Part shown: one piece after another, positions 43,237 to 55,079 of the stretch
How the letters are laid out: every line of letters begins with the position of its first letter
Position numbering within the stretch: the first letter of the stretch is position 1
DNA from: Lytechinus pictus
Lineage: Eukaryota > Echinodermata > Echinoidea > Temnopleuroida > Toxopneustidae
Length of the DNA: 64,000 nucleotides
NCBI RefSeq assembly: GCF_037042905.1
Contig: NC_087261.1
Coordinates: forward strand, 11,663,717-11,727,716
Direction: 5' to 3'
Translations under genes and position numbers: made by a program
Notes under the pieces: generated by a model
The model's input: only the letters and a program-made list of their open reading frames with translations
Databases searched by the model: none
Told to the model about the DNA's origin: nothing

Positions 43237-44885
43237 CACCGGACCAAACCGGATGTGATTCGGGGTGGTCCAGGAAGAAATCTATGTAGACGGCATACGT
43301 GGAGTCCATGGAGGTCCGTGTACGTTCGGGAAGGCGACACAGCAGTTTTGAGAAGTCAAAAATATCCGGCGTCATCCCGTGGACTACCGTGTTGGCAGAG
43401 CAATCGAGGATATATGGTCCGTGTAGCTGCCATTCTGGTCTGAGCGTGTAGCTGCCCTGTTGGTCCATGTAGGCATGTCCATGAAGATGCCCTGATGTCC
43501 ATGTAGCTGCCGTGTTGGTCATTGTAGCTGCCGTGTTGGTCCGTGCTGACGCCATGATGGTCAGTTATAGACCCTCTAGGTCCGTGTATGCACCGCGTGG
43601 ATGCATACAGACACCGCGTAGATAACATGGAATACAGTCATCATGCTCGTCAACGCTCAATCTGGGGTGGGTAAAACTATCCCGGATCACGCCCGCATGA
43701 TCCGTGGAGGACTGCCGTGTAGATCCTTGATGAACCGTGTGATGTGATATGTGACTTAACCCTATCTAGGCCGGGGTATTTTGGGAGATCATATGGCCGG
43801 GGGGGGGGGGGGGCTCCCAGGCCTCCCCCCTTGAGATATCGACCGTCGATCGCGCGATCGCGCTGAAAATTGGCACGCAGCTTGCCTGGAACATAATCTA
43901 CATAATTCTGTATTAATTTATTTCATGCAAATCGCTATTAATCAATTATGCTAATTTATGCGTAAGTCAGTATGCAAAACCATACTTTTTCATCTGATTC
44001 CCTAAATAAAGCTCCAAATGTTCTAATTTTGGGTGTACAAACTCTTTGTGGTGTTCTCAGCAAATGAACATGAAAAAATTGCGATATCCGAACAATTTCT
44101 TATGTATTATATTGTTTTTGCTATTACTTAATTGTGTATTTCTATGTTTTTTTGACCTTTTGTTTTTTATTATTTTTTCAATGAACTTTGTCGGGGACTC
44201 TTTTGAGATCATAAACAGCATAAAATAAATCCATTTTGACCAGCAAAGCTAAAAATAATCATACAATAATGATTATGGGTTGAAAACACAATTTGCATTG
44301 ACTTTGTGCACGAAATCACGTTTTTGAGCAATTTTTGGTCTGACATGCACTTACAAAATGTTGCGTAATTTCGGAACCGCGTACCCGGTTGTCGCAAATT
44401 TGGTCTCAAAAGATGCGCAAGACCTGAAAGTAAAAAGTCAGCGAGCGGCGCGGTCAAAAAATTTTGTGCGGTGAAAATATTGCGCGAATCGTTGAGGGGG
44501 GGGGGCGGCTCAGAGCCCCCCCCCCCGGCCTAGATAGGGTATAAGTCTCAGATTTAATCACGAATCCTCCAGATGCTCCACGGCAATCGCTAGATCATGC
44601 CGGCATGATAGGTCAGTGATAGTTTTGCCCCGGATTGTTCGAGCATCGACGAGCGTTGTTGACTGTACACGCTGTACACACGGATCTACACGGACCATGT
44701 CGGCAGAGCAGGGTGTCTACACGAACCAGCATGGCAGCTACAGGGTCCAACGGCGGCCGCTACACGGACCAACAAGGCAGCTACATGCATGATCCAGTAC
44801 GGCAGCTAAATGAACCAATACGGCAGCTACATTGACCATCCACAATTGCTTTGCCAACACGGCAGTCCACGGATGACACCGGATG
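43237..44885. mobile_element. Inverted array with ~24-bp repeats, interrupted
   Basis: The left arm (about 43370-43760) holds degenerate tandem copies of TGTAGCTGCCGTGTTGGTCC. The right arm (about 44542-44885) is its inverted counterpart. Outer phrases also pair: CATCCCGTGGACTACCGTG and CACGGCAGTCCACGGATG. Between the arms is the element at 43758-44541. The open frames here encode repeats such as QHGSYMD and are not genes. Confidence 0.65.
43758..44541. mobile_element. TIR element, possibly piggyBac-like
   Basis: Inverted ends CCCTATCTAGGCCGGGG and CCCCGGCCTAGATAGGG. The left flank is TTAA and the right flank is TATA, which could be a mutated TTAA duplication. Poly-G/C runs adjoin both ends, and the interior (43880-44460) is AT-rich without coding capacity. 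Confidence 0.6.
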
Positions 44886-45020
44886 TTTTTTATAGATAAA
44901 TTGATAAATAAATAAAGTATATACCACGAACACAAAAAGGCATATTATGGATAAGGGGTGAAAACAATGAATGAACTCGTTACATTCACACTGTGAGAGC
45001 ATGGACCTACTACTCTAGTA

Positions 45021-45780
45021 GGTCTGAGCCTGTTCAGACCGGCAGAGATAGCGCGATCTAGCGCGCGCTAGATCGCGCTATCTCTGCGGTGTGGAAGGTA
45101 CAACGTCGTTTCGGTCCGCCCAACAGCGAGCCACGGCGAGCCAAAACGGCGTGCCACTGGAGCACCTCTTGGAGGCTGTTCACACCGCAAGGGGGGACCG
45201 TGGGCGGACCGTGGATCGCGCTATCGTAGCGCGATCCACGGTCCGCCCATTGGCATTCGCCGGATTCACACCGCAGTGAGATAGCGCGGTCTATCGTAGC
45301 ACCCCCTTTTTTTGAGAGGTCCTGTTGCCATGACGCGTGACGTCATGAGGTCAGAGCGGTCAAAGATTTCGCGCGCTATTTATACGAACCCGTACTAGTT
45401 AGTTGAGAGCTCGATATCGCTGTGCCTATTATGCTAGCCGCGTGTAGAACGATGACTTCCGGCGTGCTATCGTAGCTCGGGTTCACACCGGCAGAGATAG
45501 CGCGATCTAGCGCGCGCTAGACCGCGCTATCTCTCGTGGACCACCCCCAAGAGGTGCTCCAGTGGCACGCCGTTTTGGCTCGCCGTGGCTCGCTGTTGGG
45601 CGGACCGAAACGACGTTGTACCTTCCACACCGCAGAGATAGCGCGATCTAGCGCGCGCTAGACCGCGCTATCTCACTGCGGTGTGAATCCGGCGAATGCC
45701 AATGGGCGGACCGTGGATCACGCTACGATAGCGCGATCCACGGTCCGCCCACGGTCCCCCCTTGCGGTGTGAACAGCCTT
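45021..45780. mobile_element. Nested CpG-rich palindrome / foldback cluster
   Basis: A perfect 46-bp palindrome at 45042-45087 is followed by an 88-bp block (45085-45172) and a 120-bp block (45174-45293). Both occur inverted at 45547-45634 (88/88) and 45659-45778 (119/120). Two further copies of the palindrome (45491-45535 and 45632-45674) have one mismatch. The 120-bp block itself contains a 47-bp hairpin with 22-bp arms (45202-45248). Block order differs between the two sides. The unique centre (45300-45480) holds TGACGTCA at 45338-45345 and a TATTTATA. Confidence 0.85.
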
Positions 45781-46495
45781 CTCGTGCTCAACGTGATTCT
45801 TTCTCACCTTGATTAAACGACATAATTATGTGCACCTTAGTGAGAACATCCATTAGTAAGGCGTATCTGAACATGTGCAAATAAGCTGTTTTCCAGGTTT
45901 GGGTTTTTGTTGGCTGATGTCCTGTATCACCTGTAAACATGCTACAAATTTGGATCAGAGAAATTTTGGGATGCAGACAACTTTTATAGTGATCACCCCC
46001 TACGAATTTCAAGTTGTGAAAAGGGGAAGCGAGAAAGAGGGAAACGGAAATTGATTTTTCGGCTATTGTAACTTGTATAGCCTCATCTGTTATTTATTTC
46101 TTTAATTAGTTATTTACTTATATTTCTTAAGATTTTTTTTTACATCGAGATTTGAAAAGCAGTATAGAATTTGCTCTCAAGATCTCTATAACGTTGTGGT
46201 GTTGAGCAAATAATGATATCTTAAATCGTGCTTTTTAATTTAAATGGAGGTATAATTGTGGTTACTTGTATTTGTATTATTGATTTCACGTTCGCATTAA
46301 CAAAGTAACATAACATTACCAAGTCAAATATATCAAAACTTATGTCAATCATAGAAAATATAAATTCGCACTTAGCATGCTTAGTATAGCTTTAGAGATG
46401 AAACCGACTTTGCCAAAAGTACAAAAACACAGAACGGAGGGGCTTGCCATAAAAAGTTATGCTTGTATGAAAGGCAAGGCCCTGAGACCTAAGTT

Positions 46496-48050
46496 CACTG
46501 GCGTAAATCCGAGCAGTGGGGGGGGGGGGGGGGTGATAGCAATATACTGACCTGAAATTCTATTTTTGGGGGGGACTCGACATCCCCACACCAAGGGCCA
46601 TGTTGTACCGGGTATAACATATCTAACATAAAGATTTTTTCAATGCTGAAACTTTTAACAATGGTCGGAAATTTCCTTGTATAATAAGGTTTTGGCACTT
46701 CAAGATCACTTATCGAACAGGAATCGAAAATTATCATAAAGGTAGCAGCTATGTGTATAAACGATTAACAAAACATCACTTGTAATGCTAAAGGGGTTAA
46801 AGCTATCATATGGATATTATTGAGATGCTAATAACTTCTCTTCGGCTGTGATGATGGTCTCTCTTGTGCATGTCCTATTGTTATAGTAACAGTGATCAGT
46901 GGTAGCATGTTTCCTATCTCATTGTTATCGCTTCCTCACCAGAGAGATCTCCATAACCCATACATATATTCGTGTACATAATACTACTCTCTTTTGGATA
47001 AAGGCCTCTAATGTTTTTTTCGATGGCTGTATTGTAATGGATTTATTGTGATATAAAGTAATGAATTACTGTTAATATCAACATGCGAGCGAGTTAATTT
47101 TTCAGTAGTTGGAAGACAGAATTGTGTCCCGAAAACTTCTTTCATGCAAGTAATGTGTAATTATCACATCAAGGGCCTACGACTAGGTATATACTGTAAA
47201 TATGTATTCATAATACTACCTCTTTCAGTTAAAGGCCCATCACGATATTTTCGATGACTATATTTTAATGGACTTGTTGGAATATAAAATAGGTCTAATG
47301 AATAACAGTAAACTTGAAATGCGAGCGAGCGAAGCGAGCTAGTAGATTTTCAATAATTTGAAGACAGAATGATGACCAAAATCTTTTTCAAGATGTGTGT
47401 AATTCATACAGAAATGCAGCTGCGAGTGAGTGTAGTGAGCGAGCCTAGAAAATGTTGCTTCAGTCGTTTAAAATGATATACATATATTACAACTAACTTA
47501 AACTTTAAATGATAAGGAAAGAAATATAAAGAGTAAATAGGATTAAACAGTCCAGATTATGTTCAATGAAAACTCATTTTCTCACTGGTTAAAGGTGAGA
47601 TGAGAATGAAAACAAAAATGAGATCATGATTATTGGGATTAAGGGTGCCACTGTCATGAAAATAGTGAGCATGACAGGCCACAATACGGTATAACCTCCA
47701 ACGTTGAAACATACTAAAAAGAAAGATCATGAATAATCTTTAAGATTATATTGGGAGGTGATACAACATTTAAAAATTTGAACAAAAGTCATATTTGGAA
47801 TATTTCTTAGATTGTAATGGAATCAATTGTAATTTAAAATCCCCTATAAACGGGTGAAATTGTAAAGTGTATGGGAAATATTGCTGTCCTTCCTTGCCTC
47901 TGGGTTTCATCAACGGCATTGGCTTGTCTATGTCATCAATGTTCATCATACACTTAACTTTAAGTACCTGCATTTTTACACAAAATAATAACCCCCCCCC
48001 CGCTTCCACATATATACAAGGCAAGGATGTGACCCCAATTCACGCCAGTG
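46496..48050. mobile_element. Possible hAT-like element, ~1.55 kb
   Basis: CACTGGCGTAAATCC at the left and AATTCACGCCAGTG at the right are inverted. The first ~120 bp is related to the copy that starts at 38030 (CACTGGCGTAAATCCGA, poly-G, GTGATAGCAATATA). No duplication matches, so the pairing of the ends is uncertain. Confidence 0.35.
46970..47410 (+). repeat. Direct repeat, two units ~237 bp apart
   Basis: Unit 1 (46970-47165) and unit 2 (47208-47410) share TAATACTAC, AAAGGCC, TTTTCGATG-CT-TATT, TAATGGA, ATGCGAGCGAG and GAAGACAGAAT in the same order. Confidence 0.65.
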
Positions 48051-50220
48051 TATTCAAAGGATGTTTTGATTGGTTTATGATCAAAGTGTTCCATATTTAA
48101 AAGTAATTAGTATCATATTTTGGGCCATCCAAACAAGCCTGATGAGCTTTCATTTGGTCCACCACTATTTTAAAATGTATTTGTATATTGCTTTGTATAT
48201 ATTTTAATTTTGTGGAAATAAATGAAATGAAATGAAAATACAGTTCATAAATGGACGTACTTATTTAGCATATTCTAATGATGCAGCAGATATAGCGTAG
48301 GGATTTGTCATGGCCAAAATCTTGTAAGATTACCCCTTGTTTGCTCGGAGGTATATATATCGATCTCCGCACCGCCCATATACAAATTACTCAGATTCAA
48401 TTCATTGATTTACTTAAAACTGTCCGACAATTCATTTTAGACGAAAACAATGAAATTGAAAATAGTTATTTATACATGTATAGTCGTGCATGTTATAGCC
48501 CCTCGATGTGTAATGCAATTGAATTAACTTAATACTGGCACAAAGCCACCGGCCAAGACAGCTGGGGATCTCTTCTATTTTGTTGTCTACAATCCCAGAT
48601 GAAATATTTTGATATCATATTAACATTGGGGATCAACTATGACTTGTATTGCCATGATTGCAGGCTATCGTTGGAATTATGAAGTGTGAAAATGTCGAAG
48701 TGTGTGAGGGAAAACTGAGTGAGAGGAATAAAAAAGGGAGAAATGGGTGAGAGGAAGGGAAATACAGATAGGAGAGAGGAGAGAGAAAGAACGAGAGGGA
48801 GAGAGAGAGGGGGAGAGAGAGGGAGAGGGAGGAGGAGAAAGAGGGGAGACAAAGAAAGAGAAGGGGGGGGGTAAGAGAGATTTAAGAAAGAGATTGGGAG
48901 AGATAGAGAAAAATCGATGAGGGAAGGATTAGATAATATGTAACAGATGAAAACAAATGACTGGACATATCATACAGAAAAGAAGAGCGCAGCTAATCCT
49001 TTCTATCTCTTTCGCTTTGCTCCCTCTCATCAATAGGTCCATGATCTCATTCATCAAACGCATCTTTTGTCCCTCCAACGAAAAATACAACAAAACAACG
49101 CAAATCTATGTCAAACAGCCCGGGATCTTTCTTTTTATGACTTCATAATCTATAATTTTTAATTCTCATGCTTTGAGGCTCATTCTAGCAACGGACTTGA
49201 AAATATCGCTGGCAATCTTAATTTCCACTATACTTTGAAATAAACCCATGATTAACGGGGAGCTTATAGCGGCTCAAGCGCGCCTGCATGCAGCAATCAT
49301 GAGATCACTAGAAAAAGCAATTATTTTCAGGATTGAACTTCGAGAATCGAGTCAGAAGGCCGCACATCCGTTCAAAATTCCTTTGGAATTAAGTCACTAG
49401 GCAATCTGTCATATCTTGCCTTTTCTTTTATTTATATTTCGGTTTAGATAATGTTACGAGACGGACAATGACGCATGTATCAAAAACAAAATTGTAATGA
49501 TTCACCATGCAGAAAAAACAACGATATAAATATGGCGATGAACAAAGGATCTTTTGGTTATTAATCAGAATTGTTTATCGCCGCAAAAAAATCTTGTCTC
49601 ATTTCCGGTCGCTTCTATAACCTCAAATAGTCCAGCAATAAATTGAAATAATGTTTATCCCCAAAAAAGACAACTTCCCAACTTTTTTCTAAATGAATCA
49701 TCTTTTGCATATTTATAATTTTCCATTCTGAACGCATAATATTTGTGTTCTAAAGACGTGAAAAGATATCATAATTTCATATATTTTTTCTCTCTTGGAA
49801 AAAGATAATCACCAATAACAACAATCTTTTACATAATCAATTCAGATGAAGTTTTAAGTTAGCAGTACTGTTTGTTAATAATAATTTTTGATACACTTAA
49901 ACACACACACTTTAAACGGCATACAATGCACTCAGGAAGATTATTATCGAATGGTTGACCCTGCCATCTTGTTGAATTTTCATTTTTGTTATTTTCTTGT
50001 TCATTGCATGCCTGAATGTAGTTGTAAACAACCTTTAGAATCGTATGATTTCAAAAAGCTGAATGCACAGTGTCGTTTTCAATTACAAAAAAATAAATAT
50101 TATAATAATAGAACCAATTGAGTGAAGAATAATATGGGTCATAACACGCATAAATATATAATCAGATACTCAATATAATTAAAAAATAGAATGTGTCTGA
50201 CCTTAAATTTCGGAAATAAT
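48051..50220. other. Intergenic, no gene seen
   Basis: AT-rich, with a purine-rich GA tract at 48700-48915 and short open frames only. None matches a known family. Confidence 0.45.
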
Positions 50221-50223
50221 AGC

Positions 50224-50311
<88 letters not shown>

Positions 50312-50358
50312 GCTACTACTACTACTACTATACTACTTTACTACTACTACTACTACTA
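50224..50358. repeat. Inverted triplet array (GTA)n-(CTA)n
   Basis: GTA repeats (50226-50253) turn directly into ACT/CTA repeats that continue to 50358. The junction AGTAGTACTACT is perfectly palindromic, so the array can fold into a hairpin. Confidence 0.9.
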
Positions 50359-51205
50359 ACTTTCGATATTTGTGGCTGCTCGGTCATGCATCTGGAAACA
50401 AATATTATACTTACTGACAAATCCATGTACATCTTTGGAAAATAAAATCAGAAGTATATTCCAAATAATATAATTTCTCCACTCTATCTGATCGATACAC
50501 ACTCGCACCATGTTGGCTAATTAGACCTAACGCTTATTCGAAGCGAAGTGTCTCGAGTTTAACATCCAAGTAGTAGAAAATAACTCGCTGTAATTGTTGC
50601 TTGCTCACAATGACAGTTCATCGGCTCACATCATAGCGGAAAGATATGACACGACGTATATAAACACGGTTCTACGCATGCCTGATTTTTTGACGTTTTG
50701 CAAGACGCCCCCCCCTCTTCCGAGTTCCCCACGATCTCAACTATTCCTGTTTATTTTTTTCTCATTATTTGTACATCTCTTTCATTAATAAAATGAGGGA
50801 TGATCAGGCATTTATTCCTCTTTGATTAAAAAACTTTAATGTTTTATATCATTTTTTTCTGATCTTATTTTCCCTTTCCCTTTTTGTCTGTTCATTACAT
50901 TGTGAAGAGGAATAAGGCCCTCGAGATTAACCTATTCCATAAATTTCCCATCCTTGAATATAGAACTAGTCATCTGGTGCTTGCATTTTTCTCCCCTCCC
51001 CCATCACACCTCCCCACGGCTCCTGCACCCTCCCTCTTCATCCCCCCTCTTCCTCCCTCCTTCCCCTTCCTCTCCATTCTTCTCAACCTTGTACCAAGTT
51101 CACAATTACTTCGAATTCAAGCATGGATGATCCATGGAGCTCTATGGATGATCCAAGTACCCAATTTTTTTCGCGCTGTGGAATAAAGTGGCAGGAAAAC
51201 ACATT

Positions 51206-51478
51206 GGCCCTGTCTTACAAAGAGTGACGATTGATCCAATCAATCACAACTATATACGGACGGCCAGCAATGTCAACATCTATTATGCTTGTTTGTTCAA
51301 GATATTTTCTAACTATGATGTATATTCATGCATTCATTGTTTTCTGGAAAATTTACTATGCTCCTCTTTGTTTACAAAGGACGTTGTGCATACTTCCTGT
51401 AGAAAATATGATTACACTGATGGATTTCCATAGAGTTACGATTGATTGGATTAATCGTAACTCTTTGTAAGATGGGGT
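51206..51478. mobile_element. GGCCC-ended MITE, best-preserved copy
   Basis: Left GGCCCTGTCTTACAAAGAGT and right ACTCTTTGTAAGATGGGGTC are inverted. Inner arms GACGATTGATCCAATCAATC and GATTGATTGGATTAATCG also pair. Confidence 0.75.
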
Positions 51479-51800
51479 CATTATCTTGCTTTGCTATCTG
51501 GATCAGTACCATGACCCGTGTAATGCACCCATCCCTATCGTATTATCATTATTTTAACCATTTTGTACCTCCCGTTACGCAATCGGACAATGTAAAACAA
51601 GAACAAGGAAGTAAATAATACAATAGCTACTGTTTTTTGTTACTTCTTCAATAGACTATTGTACAACATATACTGCAATACAAAGCTTTACTGTAAGCTG
51701 GGCTGGGTCTCTGGAACTTCCATTTTACTAGTAAACTGGTAAATTTCAAGTGGTCTCCCTTATTTCAACATTAATATCCTGGGTTATCAAAATAATATAC

Positions 51801-52790
51801 TACAGTGCGTATCAAAATAAAGTTTACACTTTGAAAAAGCCCTGGGAATTAAAACATATACAACATGTTGGTAATTTTTTTCACATATAATCTTGGGTTT
51901 GGGTCTCATCTATCCAATGAAAGTAAATGTTTTGACAGAATGTTACACTTGAGTGAGCACTGTCCATTTTTGTATAGCTCGCAGAAATCTGTTTGCGCAG
52001 AAATGCTCGTTGTCACGATGTGTCAAGGGGAAAGGGCGAAATCAAACTTATCCTGCGAAACATTTCTCGTACATTTTCCTTGCACTTTTAGTCAATTAAA
52101 ATAAAACGGATACATTCAAGCATTTGTAACAATTTTGCCACCCAAATTGATATTTCAACACTTAGTAAGCACAACCTTTACCCTTTTTGTGCCAGCTGGA
52201 TCTGAGGACATACCTGAATCTGAACAAAAGTTTATATCAGACATCTCCAGCATTTTTTCACTAAGTTTTTATCATTTAAAGTGGGTTTACATTTCATTTT
52301 TTATTCAATACTTGTTTCTCCACACTTTTCCCAAGCTTGAGAATCATTAACAAAATGAAAATCAAGCCTACGCCATTTCATGTAAATCACAGCTCAGTGT
52401 AAAGCAAATATCATCACGATGGCCTCAGTGTGTGGGGGAGTGGGATGGGGCGCAATGCACTATTTGAAGTGTTTTGGGCAAGGAAACAAGTTAAAAAAGA
52501 TAAAAGATGTCTTCAAATCAATTTACTAGCTAAATCAAACGTGTTCTTCATGATTAAGGTCTACCGTTATTCGCATAACTATTTCAAAGTTCTGCGCAAA
52601 TCATTTTTCACTAACTTTTCAAAAGTAAGTGGAGCTCGCTCAAGCAGAAATATTTTCGACAGTTATATCGTCATTTGCTTAAATGGATCTGTACCAATGT
52701 TAAAATGATAAAAAATCTTCAGGATATTACAAATATATACCTTTTCAGGATGTTTTCTAAGTGTAAACTTTTTTTTTGATACGCACTGTA
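51801..52790. mobile_element. Tc1/mariner-like non-autonomous element with TA
   Basis: TA at both borders encloses inverted ends CAGTGCGTATCAAAATAAAG and TTTTTTTTTGATACGCACTG, with AGTTTACACTT and AAGTGTAAACT continuing inwards. It is 990 bp, and its longest open frame (92 codons) shows no transposase motif. The TA and the CAGTG start are typical of Tc1/mariner, but the family is inferred. Confidence 0.75.
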
Positions 52791-52843
52791 TAGGGCCTGG
52801 TAACTGTATCTATGAGCATGCTTTCAATATGAATCAGTCAGCA

Positions 52844-53104
52844 TACACTCGAAAAATATTGGGTAAAAATGATCCATGGGGATAATTATGTGTCCAACGA
52901 ACATTGGGTATTTATTTTGGGCATATTTATTTATCCAGTGTGATGAAAATTTTGCACATTCTAAAGTAAATGCTGCTTATCTTTTAACCTTATATACTGG
53001 ACAACATGCGTCCCGCATTGGGTAAAGTACTGCCCCAAATTGGTTGGACACACAATTACCCTCGTGCTGGTTAAAATTTTACCCAGTAAATTTTTTTACA
53101 GTGT
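52844..53104. mobile_element. MITE with TACACT / ACAGTGTA ends
   Basis: TACACTCGAAAAATATTGGG on the left and CCCAGTAAATTTTTTTACAGTGTA on the right form an imperfect inverted repeat. Inner phrases GTGTCCAACGAACATTGGGT and CCCAAATTGGTTGGACAC pair. Confidence 0.65.
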
Positions 53105-53727
53105 AATATGAGCGTGAATGAGGGGCAAATGGAGGGAAGAAGGGGGGGGGGGGGGATCTGTCTTCTGTCTACCTGTGCCAATCGCCCGGCCGATCTCCCA
53201 ATGCCGCACATTTACTATTCATGTTTGATCAAGAAATTCTAATCATTTTGCTGGTGCTTTTTTGTATAGATTCAGTTTCAATAATCGTTTGGAATCAGAT
53301 CATCATCTAAAAGTTTGACATTTCGTAAATAATACGAGGAATTATTGCATGAGACACAATTAGGATCTCCCGTTTAAGATACCACACGTACTTGTATATT
53401 AAGCAGTTGCCTTTATACCTCACATACCAATATGATGAATGAATACTTGATTCATTTTCACTACTTAAAAATCAACTTGATGATTGGAAAGATTGGCATT
53501 CTGCATGGATAATGTTGTTGGAAGTAGACCACATATTTCTAGATCTTCAGAGGGAGTTAGAGGTAATCAGAACGATGGCCTATTTCTTACAGTTTGCTAT
53601 TATTGTCTGTTCTTTCGATAAGCTTCCTGTGTTTATCTATGAATAGTATAGGTCGAGTTGCCCTTTTCGTTTCGAATCTGATAAGTTTTGTTACGAAAAT
53701 CGATGATGGTTTACATCAGCACGATCA

Positions 53728-53937
53728 GTGGCATAATGAGCCATACATTTTTTTTTTTGGGGGGGGGCAAATATATGGAGCAAGATTTTTTTTTAATGCT
53801 GTGAGCAAGCGAAAACCTTGTCACTTTTAATGAAAAATAATCTAATATTGCGAAAGATTTATTTTCTTTCCTCTTCTCAATATTTCTTGGTCATGAAACT
53901 TGGGGCCCTCAACCCCCCCTCCCCTGTACGCCAGTGG
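53728..53937. mobile_element. hAT-like MITE copy (degraded)
   Basis: Begins CAGTGGCATAATGAGCC and ends GTACGCCAGTG, in the inverse orientation to the copy at 26444-26722. It has a poly-T then poly-G run after the left end. No duplication was found. Confidence 0.55.
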
Positions 53938-54423
53938 TTTGTAACATTTTTCGATTCCATGTACATGATGTATATAGGCACCTTTTATTTCCTGACGTCA
54001 CCTTCCTCGTCTTCTGAATATCCCTTTGTCAGTCTTTCTCGCTGATTTCTTCATCTTCTACCCCTTATATATCTCTCTCTCTCTTCTTCTCTCATCTCTC
54101 CTTCTCCCTTCCTCTATCTATGTCTTCTTGCTGTATAATCTTCTAAGAATGTCCTCTATATTCCTGTCTATTTCTCCCTTTCTTTCTCGTCCTTACACTT
54201 TATCTCAATTTCCTTTTATATTACTGTCCGTCTGCTTGTCTATCGCTCTCCCTCCCCTGCCCAATGATCCCCCTCTCTCTTTCCCTGTGTACCCCCTCCC
54301 TTTCGTTATTGTTTTTTTTTCTTCTCAATAGATTATCTTCTATTGAAACTGCTCTCTGTATTGTATTTTATCCTTTTTCATTTCGTCTAGACAACACTTT
54401 ATCTTTTGAATTTCGTCCCATTC
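53938..54423. other. Pyrimidine-rich intergenic stretch
   Basis: CT-rich between 54030 and 54310. The open frame on the plus strand is low complexity (Leu/Ser/Pro) and unlikely to be coding. Confidence 0.45.
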
Positions 54424-55079
54424 TATAATAATAATAATACATTGTATTTATATAGCGCTTAATACATGGTGTTTCTAAGCGCTTTACAAAACGATTAAGT
54501 AGCATACATCATTAACATTGAACAGTATAAGACACATAAACAAACAAGAAATAAATTAGGAATAATCGTTTGATATTGACAAAATTAACTTAAAACCTAA
54601 AGGAAGAATTGTAAAGGTAAGTTTTGAGAGAAGCTTTGAATGATTCGAATGACGGGGCATCCCTCAAGTCTATGGGAAGGTCATTCCAAAGCTTTGGAGC
54701 AACAACGCTAAATGCTCGGTTCCCATACCTTGTCCGAGCTCTGGGTCCTTGGGCCAGTTGCAGATGAAGATGTGTGGAAGATCGGAGTCGAATGGAGGTT
54801 GTCGGGATCCTGGGTGAGAGAAGGTCGGTAATATAAGAAGGGGCTTGACCATGTTGGGTTTTGTAAGTTAGAATCAAGATTTTGAAGATGATACGTGCAG
54901 AGACAGGAAGCCAGTGAAGAGAACGGAGGATAGGGGTGATGTTGTCGTGCTTTCTGGAACGAGTTACAAGCCGAGCAGCCGTGTTCTGGATACGTTGGAG
55001 AGGTTGGATAAGAGAGTCTGGTAAGCCGCAAAATAAGCTATTGCAGTAGTCCAAATTTGATGACACGAATGCGTGTTCT
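54424..55079 (-). mobile_element. CR1/L2-type LINE 3' fragment
   Basis: Minus-strand open frame 55066-54590 (158 codons, continuous to about 55079) encodes the end of a non-LTR reverse transcriptase: SNLDYCNSLFCGLPD, LQRIQNTAARLVT, LHWLPVSARIIFKI and LWNDLPIDLRDA. The 3' end has AAGCGCTTAGAAACACC-like sequence and GCGCTATATAAATACAATG before an ATT tail at 54424-54437. It is 5' truncated, but the remaining frame is open, so it is a young copy. Confidence 0.88.

Noticed and set aside
43208..43628. Frames with QHGSYMD and similar repeats
   Set aside because: Translations of the ~24-bp array.
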